Shown piece after piece: positions 55,409-62,967 of a DNA stretch of 64,000 nucleotides; the first letter of the stretch is position 1, and the number at the start of each line of letters is the position of its first letter. Source of the stretch: Lachnospiraceae bacterium. Lineage in GTDB: Bacteria > Bacillota > Clostridia > Lachnospirales > Lachnospiraceae. The DNA lies in NCBI GenBank assembly GCA_022799755.1, contig JAAWOU010000001.1, positions 88,583 through 152,582 of the forward strand, written 5' to 3'. The notes below the pieces were generated by a model, which was given only the letters and a program-made list of their open reading frames with translations, did no database searches and was not told the origin of the DNA. Position numbers and translations under genes: made by a program.

Positions 55409-56319
55409 GCTTCGTCACCGCCTTTCAGGCTTTTGGTGCACACCAGATAAATCCCTGTAAACACCAGCGTCACCAGCCACAGGACAATACCTGCCGCCGA
55501 TACCATCCCGTAATCGTTTCCCTTGATGACTTCTGTCATAATATAGCTGGAGGCAATGTGACTGCTTCCCGCAGGTCCTCCCTGGGTCATGCCGAAAATC
55601 AGATCCGGCGCATTCATGGTCTGGACCAGTCTCATCAGTACCATCAAGAGCAGTATGACGCGGATGGAGGGAAGTGTGATATAGAAAAACTTTGTGAATG
55701 GCCCGGCTCCGTCAATGGCTGCCGCCCCATACATTTCCTCCGGAATGGTCTTTAGGGCAGCCATGGTGATAATGGCAAAGAACGCCATACCTGTCCATAC
55801 CTTTGCCGTGATGACACTGCCCAGCGCATAGTCCGGATTCGACAGAAAACCGATCTGCCTCTCCACCAGCCCCAGCCGGATCAGGATATCATTGATGACA
55901 CCGTTGCTTCCGTTAAACATCCACTTCCACATGATACCCACCATGAATCCGGACAGCGCCCATGGCATAAATACCACACATTCATAAAATTTCTTTCCCC
56001 GAAAGGGCTTCTGCAGCAAAAGGGCAATGCCAAATCCCAGCACAAATTCAAGGCCTACACAGCAGACCACCCACACCAGCGTATTTTTCCAGGTTCCCAG
56101 ATATCGCACATTGCCAAACAGCTTGCGGAAATTGTCCAATCCGTTGAATTCTCTGCTGAACAGATTGTATGCCTTTACATTCTGAAATGCCATGACGATT
56201 CCGTCTATAGCGGGATAATACAGCATTACCAGGATCATGGCCAGCCCCGGCAAAAGGAACAAAACAAGGAACCATCTGTTTTTGGCACTCTTTGACATTT
56301 TGATTTTTTTACTTTCCAT
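55405..56319 (-). CDS. Carbohydrate ABC transporter permease (MalF-type)
   Basis: The 304-residue protein has six membrane helices and the EAA loop EEMYGAAAIDGAGPFTKFFYITLPSIR. The N-terminus (KSAKNRWFLVLFLLPGLAMILVMLYYPAIDGIVMAF) is typical of the UgpA/MalF class. It follows the solute-binding gene by 117 bases, a gap holding a strong hairpin, and overlaps the next permease. Confidence 0.93.
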   Translation of the reverse strand: MESKKIKMSKSAKNRWFLVLFLLPGLAMILVMLYYPAIDGIVMAFQNVKAYNLFSREFNGLDNFRKLFGNVRYLGTWKNTLVWVVCCVGLEFVLGFGIALLLQKPFRGKKFYECVVFMPWALSGFMVGIMWKWMFNGSNGVINDILIRLGLVERQIGFLSNPDYALGSVITAKVWTGMAFFAIITMAALKTIPEEMYGAAAIDGAGPFTKFFYITLPSIRVILLLMVLMRLVQTMNAPDLIFGMTQGGPAGSSHIASSYIMTEVIKGNDYGMVSAAGIVLWLVTLVFTGIYLVCTKSLKGGDEA

Positions 56320-56362
56320 CTTCCCAGTCCTCTCTTTCCCTGAAGATCATGGCGGCAGCCAT

Positions 56363-56401
56363 AAAGGCTGTCTGAAGCTGCAGCCAGCCCAGACAGCCTT
56401 T
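56363..56401 (-). other. Strong intercistronic hairpin between binding protein and permease genes
   Basis: AAAGGCTGTCTG and CAGACAGCCTTT (12 bp, perfect) enclose a 15-base loop. No T-run follows the stem on the minus strand. Such structures between binding-protein and permease genes are known to protect the upstream message, giving more binding protein than permease. Confidence 0.7.
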
Positions 56402-56436
56402 CGCTTTTCCTGCATTTCACCGGGGACGATCCCCTC

Positions 56437-57462
56437 TCAACGGCTCCCCATCCTGTCTTTCACCCATGCGCTCTCCTGGGTCCATTGGAAATAGGAAGCA
56501 AATTCCGCCGCGCATTCCTCGGGAGTGATCTGTCCGAGAAGCATTTCCTGCACGGTGACATCCCGCGCTGTCTCGTACTCACTCATCTGTTCCTTTTCTT
56601 CCTCCGAAGCATATCGGTACTCGCCGCCGGGCACATATCCCACATAGGAATCCGGGTCCGCAGCCACCGCTTCCGGCTGATGGAACATACTCCTGCCATC
56701 CTTTGTAAGGAACGAAAGTCCGCTGTCAATTTTTTCGGGCTGAATAAAAGACAGAATTGTCATCTCCGCAAACCCGCCTGTCCCGGCTCCGCCCCGGAAA
56801 GAATATCCGTAACGGTTCTGAGAGGGATCCGTCAGCTCCACCGCTGTACGATATAGCTCTTCCCATGTCCCGGGCACGGAAAGATTTTTCTCCTCAAACC
56901 AGTCTTTCCGGTAGAAAAGCGCTCTCTCATATACGCCGTAGGGAACAGAGTAGATATGTCCGTCATAGGTGGCAAGCTGATCCTTTAAGTATTCGCTAAC
57001 GCTGCCCCAGTCCTCCCAGTTCTCCAGATAGGAATCCAGAGGTTCGATGAAACCGTTGGAAATATGGTTCACCGGAACGGAATCCACTTCAACGATATCA
57101 ATGCCCTCTCCGGTCTGCAGCATAGCGGATATCTTCTGCAGGGCCTGCTCCGAGGGAGGAGAGATAATCTCAAGTTCTATGTGATCGAGGTCTGCCACCA
57201 GTTCCTGAATCAGGGCATCCCTGGAGGGATTTCCCAGGTAAGTCACCATGGTAAGCTTTATCTTTTCTTCAGAGCCCGCAGAGCTTTCCTCCCCGCTGGC
57301 TCCTGTGCTTTCTTCCGTTTTGTTCTCCTCTCTTCCGGACTCCACGGCACTGTCCTGTGTATCTGCGGCTTCCTCCCTGCCGCAGCCTGTAAGCAGTGCG
57401 GAAGACATCATTGCTGCCGCCAAAATCAATGCGGTTATCTTCTTTCTCTTTTTTCTCCTCAT
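56437..57462 (-). CDS. Sugar ABC transporter solute-binding lipoprotein, apparently internally shortened
   Basis: The 341-residue protein has a signal peptide with lipobox LLTGC (Cys27), an acidic linker (~30-66) and the start of a class-I binding protein (KIKLTMVTYLGNPSRDALIQEL, GIDIVEVDSVPVNHISNGFIEPLDSYL, DGHIYSVPYGVYERALFYRKDWFEEKNL, TKDGRSMFHQPEAV). Usual relatives are ~430 residues or more. After about residue 266 the sequence jumps to what resembles a family C-terminus (DPDSYVGYVPGGEYR, VQEMLLGQITPEECAAEF). The GWGFNE/FLIQDP-like middle, roughly 100-150 residues, is absent. The frame stays open. Start is the ATG at 57462 with AAGGAGG upstream. Binding capacity is doubtful. Confidence 0.8.
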   Translation of the reverse strand: MRRKKRKKITALILAAAMMSSALLTGCGREEAADTQDSAVESGREENKTEESTGASGEESSAGSEEKIKLTMVTYLGNPSRDALIQELVADLDHIELEIISPPSEQALQKISAMLQTGEGIDIVEVDSVPVNHISNGFIEPLDSYLENWEDWGSVSEYLKDQLATYDGHIYSVPYGVYERALFYRKDWFEEKNLSVPGTWEELYRTAVELTDPSQNRYGYSFRGGAGTGGFAEMTILSFIQPEKIDSGLSFLTKDGRSMFHQPEAVAADPDSYVGYVPGGEYRYASEEEKEQMSEYETARDVTVQEMLLGQITPEECAAEFASYFQWTQESAWVKDRMGSR

Positions 57463-57482
57463 TTCATGTTCCTCCTTATGTC

Positions 57483-57526
57483 CTGTTTCTGTCACTGTTT
57501 CTGTCACTGTTTCTGTCACTGTTTCT
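57483..57526 (-). repeat. 12-bp tandem repeat in the leader of the binding-protein gene
   Basis: CTGTTTCTGTCA on the plus strand occurs 3.7 times in a row. On the transcript it gives repeating GACAGAAACAGT units between the promoter and the ribosome binding site. The frame through the repeats is open (TETVTETV...), and an alternative start upstream of them would add a short repeat-encoded tail to the protein. Confidence 0.85.
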
Positions 57527-57544
57527 CCAAGCTTGGCTGCGCTT

Positions 57545-57574
57545 ATTATAGCAAAGGGATTTTATGTGTGAAAA
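57545..57574 (-). promoter_or_regulatory. Promoter of the sugar ABC operon
   Basis: A consensus TATAAT (57545-57550) is preceded, 18 bases away, by a weak TTTTCA (57569-57574). The weak -35 fits a promoter that needs an activator such as the divergent YesN-like regulator. Confidence 0.6.
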
Positions 57575-57589
57575 CATCCTTTTTTCACA
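57567..57589. promoter_or_regulatory. Inverted repeat overlapping the sugar operon -35 (candidate operator)
   Basis: TGTGAAAA (57567-57574) and TTTTCACA (57582-57589) are perfect mirror halves, 7 bases apart. They lie over and beside the -35 of the ABC operon and between it and the divergent yesM-like gene. Confidence 0.6.
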
Positions 57590-57641
57590 TTGTGTGTGGA
57601 AAAATGTCAGCATATCCGAGAAAACAGTGAAAAAATTCCTC

Positions 57642-57670
57642 TTTCTACCCGGAAGTTCCTATAGTATAAT
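57642..57670 (+). promoter_or_regulatory. Probable promoter of the YesM/YesN-like genes
   Basis: TATAAT (57665-57670) is preceded 17 bases upstream by a poor TTTCTA. It lies about 75 bases before the kinase start. Confidence 0.4.
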
Positions 57671-57745
57671 TTCCATTATAGAAAACGCAAAGCTGTCTCT
57701 GCAGCTTCCAAATATGACATAAAAGGAAATAAAAGGATACAAGAC

Positions 57746-59512
57746 ATGAAATCTGTCCGCTCGCCCTTGAAGTATTACTTATACCATGCCAAACTGGTAC
57801 ACAAATTTCTCTTTCTCCTGATTGTACTGCTCTTGGCCGAAATTTTTGTGTCCAATTTCTATATCCGGAACAACACCTCGAATCTCCTTGCCAAAGAGAT
57901 TCAGGCCACTTCCAAGCAGTTTATAGAACAGTACACAGATAATGTCAACTATCGTCTCACAAAGTTTAAGCTCCTTTTGGACAATCTGGGCAATGCCGGC
58001 CAGGTCGGATTGATATTTTCCAATCCGGCCCCCACCGAAGAGGACATCAGTATGGTTGAAGCACAAATCCGCCAGATTCTGAATAACCAGTTTCCCTACG
58101 GACTTTATGATCTCACCTTTTATGCCCTGAAATATCCCTCATCCCACAAAAGTACATTCATCAAGCCCCTGAGCCAGGAGAAGGAAGAGTGGAGGATTCA
58201 CCTGGAAAACCGCTATTTTGACCACTTTTTCATGCACACAGAGGGCTCCTATTCCATAGAACTTCTCTCTATTTTAAAGCCTGTGTACTCTCCTGACGGC
58301 TCCGAGATAACCGGTGTCATCAAGCTCAGCCTTTTTCCGGAAAAAGTATTCCGCCCCATAAAAGGAGCGGACGGAAAAGCTGTTCATCAGTTGTTCATGA
58401 TCGATAACCGCGGAAACTATATTTATGGGGAAAAATTTCCTGAAATGGAGGAATATCTCTCTTTCTTCCGGGAAAAATACGATATTATCTACAATGGCTA
58501 TCCGGTAGACGATTACAATGGCACAGGCGGAATCTATCTGACAAGCTCCAATTCCGCAGCCGGTTTCCACGGGGTCTGTTATCTGGCATCTACCAGCTCA
58601 CTGGAAAGCATTCGTCAGCTGAATCGGACCCTGTTGACAGGAAATCTGGCGCTTATGTGCGTCACGCTCCTGATCGGCTCCATACTCTCCGGCAGCATCA
58701 GCAGACGTTTCTCTGCTGTCTTAAGCAAGATCAAAGGAGTCAGCCAGGGTAATCTGAAGATTTCCGCTTCCGATCCCGGAAGCGATGAAATCGGCATTTT
58801 TGACGCCTCTTTTACGGATATGGTGAATCAGGTAAATCGGCTCATTGAGCAGAATTATGTCACGGAGATCAAGAAGAAAGAGGCTGAATTCATGGCGCTG
58901 CAGGCCCAGATCAATCCCCACTTCCTCTTCAATTCTCTGGAAATCATCAATTCTCTGATTGAGGTGGAAAAATATCAGACTGCCTGTGAAGTGAACGCGA
59001 GGCTCTCCGATCTGCTCCGTTACAGCATCAACCACAACTCTTCCGGCATCGTCACATTGGCGGAAGAGATCAACCATATGAACAACTATGTCTATATCCA
59101 GCAGATTCGGTTTGAACATAAATTTACCTTTGAGACCTGCATTGATGAGCGCTGTCTGGACTGCCATATCGTCAAGCTCGTCTTCCAGCCTTTCATAGAG
59201 AACAGTATTCAGCATGGATTTCGGGGGATCTCCTCCGGCGGTCTCATACGGTTCTCTGTCCGGATGGAGGGTGAGAATCTGTTAATCTCCTTTGAGGACA
59301 ACGGAAACGGAATGAAAGCATCGGAATATGCCAGCCTTATGGCCCGCCTTGACCAGGGCACAATCGCCGACTTTCAGGAACAGAATGAGAGCATCGGAAT
59401 CCTGAATATCCACTACCGGCTGAAACTAAAGTTCGCAGATGCCTATCGGCTCACGATTACCACCAGGGAAAGGCAGGGTATGTGCACCCGGCTTCTGATT
59501 CCCAGAATATAA
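57746..59512 (+). CDS. YesM-like sensor histidine kinase
   Basis: This 588-residue kinase has a membrane helix (~20-40), an extracellular sensor region to about 300, a second helix (~285-310), a HAMP-like linker and the LytS/YesM kinase core. The core contains MALQAQINPHFLFNSLEIINSLI (His near 392), SDLLRYSI and NSIQHGFRGISSGG with a short ATPase domain (FEDNGNGM). Such kinases work with AraC-type regulators on sugar transport operons. Here the regulator follows 46 bases downstream and the ABC operon is divergent. RBS AAAAGGAT lies upstream of the start. Confidence 0.94.
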   Translation: MKSVRSPLKYYLYHAKLVHKFLFLLIVLLLAEIFVSNFYIRNNTSNLLAKEIQATSKQFIEQYTDNVNYRLTKFKLLLDNLGNAGQVGLIFSNPAPTEEDISMVEAQIRQILNNQFPYGLYDLTFYALKYPSSHKSTFIKPLSQEKEEWRIHLENRYFDHFFMHTEGSYSIELLSILKPVYSPDGSEITGVIKLSLFPEKVFRPIKGADGKAVHQLFMIDNRGNYIYGEKFPEMEEYLSFFREKYDIIYNGYPVDDYNGTGGIYLTSSNSAAGFHGVCYLASTSSLESIRQLNRTLLTGNLALMCVTLLIGSILSGSISRRFSAVLSKIKGVSQGNLKISASDPGSDEIGIFDASFTDMVNQVNRLIEQNYVTEIKKKEAEFMALQAQINPHFLFNSLEIINSLIEVEKYQTACEVNARLSDLLRYSINHNSSGIVTLAEEINHMNNYVYIQQIRFEHKFTFETCIDERCLDCHIVKLVFQPFIENSIQHGFRGISSGGLIRFSVRMEGENLLISFEDNGNGMKASEYASLMARLDQGTIADFQEQNESIGILNIHYRLKLKFADAYRLTITTRERQGMCTRLLIPRI

Positions 59513-59558
59513 AAATTTGCCTCTTATGCACGCCAAAGCCCAGGGAGAATAGACATTC

Positions 59559-61070
59559 ATGAAACTATTGATTGCGGACGACGAAGCTCTGATACGTGAA
59601 GCCATCATCGCAAGGCTCAAAAAAGGGAACTATCAGTTTGAGGAAATCTTCCAGGCTGCAGACGGTCTGGAGGCATGGGACATTGTCCGAAAAAAACACC
59701 CCGAGATCATTATCACGGACGTGCGCATGGAAGGCATGACAGGGCTGAGCCTGATTCAGAGATGCCGCAGCGCCGGTATTTTGGCCTCTGTCATCGTAAT
59801 CAGCGGCTATGCAGAATTTGAGTATGTACAGAGCGCCCTGCATCATGATGCTTGCTGCTATCTTCTGAAGCCCCTCACCCAGAGCGCCCTGTTCGATGCC
59901 CTGCAGAAAGCTATGGCAAAACACGACGCCCTCACCCAATTTACACAGGTACAGGAGCAGAATAATCTGCTGCACTTAAGCAGGCTTCTTCAGAAAGGAA
60001 AAGAAAGACCTCTGAATCTTTCCGAAACCAATCATCTGAATCATCTGTTGAAAGCGGATGCGGACTGTGAATTTATGGTAGGGGCAGCGCATATCAGCCG
60101 TTATCATCAAAGCCGTTATTTCAGTCCGGAAAACATATACAGCGCATTGGCCGAGCAACTTTCTCCCAGATTGGAGGCGGATTTCTGTCTGGTTCTTTCC
60201 GCGACCCCCCAGGACCGCATCCTGCTTGTTTTCGCACCTTTCCTCTCCGCGAAAGAACGTATCCTGACGGAAACCCTCACAGCCCAGATTACCAGGCTGA
60301 ATGTCCTGGGCGCTACGATTACGCTGGGATTGAGTTCCGTATCCGGCAGTATCCGTCCGGAGCTTTTCTCCCAAAGCGAACAAGCCCTGAAATTCCGCTT
60401 TCTGTCCGGAAACGGAAAAGTGTATTCCATCGGACGCCCCCCCGCAAATGCAGAACAGTCTCCTCCGAAAACAGACTGGAAAGCCCTGGAAAATGAACTC
60501 CGGTGCAAAAGTCCTAGGGAAACCGCAGACAGGTTATGTGCATATATTGACAGCTTTCATCCGCTGATCTATAACTCTGTCTATCTCATACAGCGGATTT
60601 ATGAGCTGCTGATCCGGCTTGGCTATGGCCCGTCCAAAAAGAACTGGGACTATTTTACCGACAATGCTTTCTGGTCCTCCCATGAAAATCAAAGCGAGGT
60701 TCTTCTCTTGCTCAAGGAGGAGATTTCGCTTGCCTGTCTTGCCAGAGTTTCGGACAACAGCCTGTCAGTGACACAGCAGGCTAAAGCATTTCTTCTGGAG
60801 CATTATCGGGAACCGGTATCCATTGAGATGCTGGCGGAATACTTTCATCTCAATCCCAGGTATTTTTCTACCCTTTTTAAAAAGAAAGAGGGTATTTCTC
60901 CCCTGGACTATCTCACCCAGATTCGAATGGAAGCCGCCAAAAATCTGCTGAAAGATACGGACATCCCTGTCTCCGAAGTGTCCGCTCTCGTGGGATATGA
61001 AGATCCCAGATATTTTTATAAGGTATTCAAAAAATATACGGGACAAACTCCGACAAATTTCCGCAGTTAG
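59559..61070 (+). CDS. YesN-like response regulator with AraC-type DNA-binding domain
   Basis: The 503-residue protein has an N-terminal receiver (LIADDEALIREAII, phospho-Asp in IIITDVRMEGMTGLSLI, YLLKPLTQSAL), a middle region of ~250 residues, and a C-terminal AraC domain with two helix-turn-helix units (EMLAEYFHLNPRYFSTLFKKKEGISPLDYLTQIRMEAAKNLL and VSEVSALVGYEDPRYFYKVFKKYTGQTPTNFR). It most likely activates the divergent sugar ABC operon. Confidence 0.94.
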   Translation: MKLLIADDEALIREAIIARLKKGNYQFEEIFQAADGLEAWDIVRKKHPEIIITDVRMEGMTGLSLIQRCRSAGILASVIVISGYAEFEYVQSALHHDACCYLLKPLTQSALFDALQKAMAKHDALTQFTQVQEQNNLLHLSRLLQKGKERPLNLSETNHLNHLLKADADCEFMVGAAHISRYHQSRYFSPENIYSALAEQLSPRLEADFCLVLSATPQDRILLVFAPFLSAKERILTETLTAQITRLNVLGATITLGLSSVSGSIRPELFSQSEQALKFRFLSGNGKVYSIGRPPANAEQSPPKTDWKALENELRCKSPRETADRLCAYIDSFHPLIYNSVYLIQRIYELLIRLGYGPSKKNWDYFTDNAFWSSHENQSEVLLLLKEEISLACLARVSDNSLSVTQQAKAFLLEHYREPVSIEMLAEYFHLNPRYFSTLFKKKEGISPLDYLTQIRMEAAKNLLKDTDIPVSEVSALVGYEDPRYFYKVFKKYTGQTPTNFRS

Positions 61071-61141
61071 TCCCGTATATAAATCGTCATGCCGCGTTTC
61101 CCTGTCTCGTCAGACACAGCGAATTTTGCGGTTCTTTTGGC

Positions 61142-62641
61142 TCAGTTTGTCTCACGGGGCACGGATTCCTTTGCCTGTGCCTTGAATTTTGCCACCTCTT
61201 TCACAGCCTGAGGAATGGCAATATTCGTCCCCGCTCCGGCCACGCATCCGCCGGGACAGGCCATTCCCTCTATCAGACAGCCGTTCTTCCTGCCTGCCTT
61301 GGCCAGAAGAAGCATTTTCTTACATTCCGTCAGGCCTTCCGCATGCTCAATCTTCACGTCCGTACCCGGGTAATAGGTCCTGATGCACTCCTCGATGGCT
61401 CCCGCCACACCGCCTGCCATGCCGTAGCCGCGGCCTGCTCCGGTGGCATCCGTCATCTCGTCCATGGCTTTAATTTCCTCCAGGAGAATGCCCTTTGCCT
61501 CGAACATTCCTGTCAATTCCTCAAATGTGATGACGAAGTCCACATCCGAGCGCACGGTTCTGCGGCTGGCCTCCAGCTTCTTGGAGGCGCAGGGACCGAT
61601 GAACACCACCAAAGCCTCCGGGTGCTCTTTCTTGATAATCCTGGCCGTGGCCACCATGGGTGTCAGCTCATTGCTTATCTTGTCAATGGTCTCCGGGAAC
61701 AGATGCTTGGCCATCACCGACCAGGAGGGGCAGCAGGAGGTCAGCGCAAAATCCTGCTTTCCCGTGGCCACTTCCTTCACATAGTGCTCTGCCTCTGCCA
61801 TACAGCCGAGGTCAGCGCCGATTGCGGTCTCGTATACATCCGCAAAGCCCAGATCTTTCAGTGCAGTCTTGAACATCTCCGGCGTGACTTTAGGCCCGAA
61901 CTGACCGGCAAACGCAGGCGCCACCTGGGCGATGACTTCCCTGCCGGACTGCATGGCGCGAATCAGCTGGAATATCTGAGACTTGTCCGCGATGGCTCCA
62001 AACGGACAGCTGACCATGCACATTCCGCAGGATACGCATCTGTCATTGTCTATATAGGCCCGGCCGAACCGGTCGGATTTGATGGCATCCACGCCGCATG
62101 CCGCCTTACAGGGGCGCTCCTTATGGCAGATGGCATCATAGGGACAGACATCCTTGCACTTTCCGCATTTAATACATTTCTCCTGGTCAATCACGGACTT
62201 GCCGTTCACCATGGAAATCGCCCCTTTGGGACATACGCTGTGGCAGGGATGGGCCACACAGCCCATACAGGAATCGGTCACCTCATAATGGTTCTCGGGG
62301 CAGGCATTGCAGGCAGACGGAATCACCTGCATCAGAGGCGGCTCATAGTATTTCTCGTCAATATTGCTCTCCTCCAGCCCCTGGGTCAAATGTCCGGGGT
62401 GCTCTCTGTTCTCCGGCCGCAGGCTCATGCCCATAGCAAGGCGAAGACGCTCTCTGATAATAGCCCTGTCACGATATACACTCTCCCAGTATAAGGACTC
62501 TTCATAATCTACGATTTTATAGGGCAGGGCCTCCATATCATCTTTTAGATTCGATGAATTGTATGCAAGATTCGCCACTTCCTTAAAAACTCTTCTCCTG
62601 CGCTGACGTACCGGAGTGTCAATTCCTCTCATGCTGCTCAT
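61142..62641 (-). CDS. [FeFe]-hydrogenase, single-subunit, with ferredoxin-type clusters
   Basis: This 499-residue protein couples reduced ferredoxin to H2. It has an N-terminal region with two or more [4Fe-4S] sites (CNACPENHYEVTDSCMGC near 111-128, CIKCGKCKDVCP near 156-167, CVSCGMCMVSCP near 202-212). The H-cluster motifs are TSCCPSW (301-307), GPCASKK (349-355) and EGMACPGGCVAG (458-469). The length and the lack of an N-terminal plant-type ferredoxin domain suggest the group B class. RBS AAGGAG and a promoter support the start. It is downstream of larC on the same strand but has its own promoter. Confidence 0.94.
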   Translation of the reverse strand: MSSMRGIDTPVRQRRRRVFKEVANLAYNSSNLKDDMEALPYKIVDYEESLYWESVYRDRAIIRERLRLAMGMSLRPENREHPGHLTQGLEESNIDEKYYEPPLMQVIPSACNACPENHYEVTDSCMGCVAHPCHSVCPKGAISMVNGKSVIDQEKCIKCGKCKDVCPYDAICHKERPCKAACGVDAIKSDRFGRAYIDNDRCVSCGMCMVSCPFGAIADKSQIFQLIRAMQSGREVIAQVAPAFAGQFGPKVTPEMFKTALKDLGFADVYETAIGADLGCMAEAEHYVKEVATGKQDFALTSCCPSWSVMAKHLFPETIDKISNELTPMVATARIIKKEHPEALVVFIGPCASKKLEASRRTVRSDVDFVITFEELTGMFEAKGILLEEIKAMDEMTDATGAGRGYGMAGGVAGAIEECIRTYYPGTDVKIEHAEGLTECKKMLLLAKAGRKNGCLIEGMACPGGCVAGAGTNIAIPQAVKEVAKFKAQAKESVPRETN

Positions 62642-62784
62642 GCCTGTGTGTCTCCTTTTTATTCTGCTCTTTTCTCATTTCTGCCGTATAGCCCTGTGAT
62701 TTCCAGGATTCCAGCTTCCCCGCAATCCGGCGCATCTGCGCTGAAGAACATAAGCCATTCTTCCAGATTATCGGCTACAATTTT

Positions 62785-62813
62785 ATTCTGCTTGCTTTTT
62801 TAAAAAATGTCAA
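62785..62813 (-). promoter_or_regulatory. Promoter of the hydrogenase gene
   Basis: Consensus TTGACA (62808-62813) and CAGAAT (62785-62790) are 17 bases apart. The leader would be about 140 bases; I see no recognised riboswitch in it. Confidence 0.65.
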
Positions 62814-62819
62814 GCGTTA

Positions 62820-62967
62820 TAAAGATATATTTCGATACAGGACTACTCTGCAGTCATAGCAATCCCACGGAGACACCTCCCGGAAGTACCCGCGAACAGT
62901 AACCTCACTGCAGCAGGCAGCCCTATCATAAATGGCAGAAAGTGTTGTCACAGCTTTGCCCCGCAGA
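62820..62967. other. Rest of the larC-hydrogenase gap (62642-62967): repeat-like segment, no gene seen
   Basis: The gap of 326 bases holds the hydrogenase leader and promoter on its left and, on its right, sequence with CCGCGAACAGTAAC (62890-62903), nearly the same as the motif at 20917-20930, and a pair of CTGCAG sites. I found no convincing ORF or RNA gene. Confidence 0.4.

Noticed and set aside
57483..57526. Possible CRISPR or variable-number surface repeat
   Set aside because: The 12-base units are contiguous, without spacers, and there is no cas gene; kept only as a tandem repeat.
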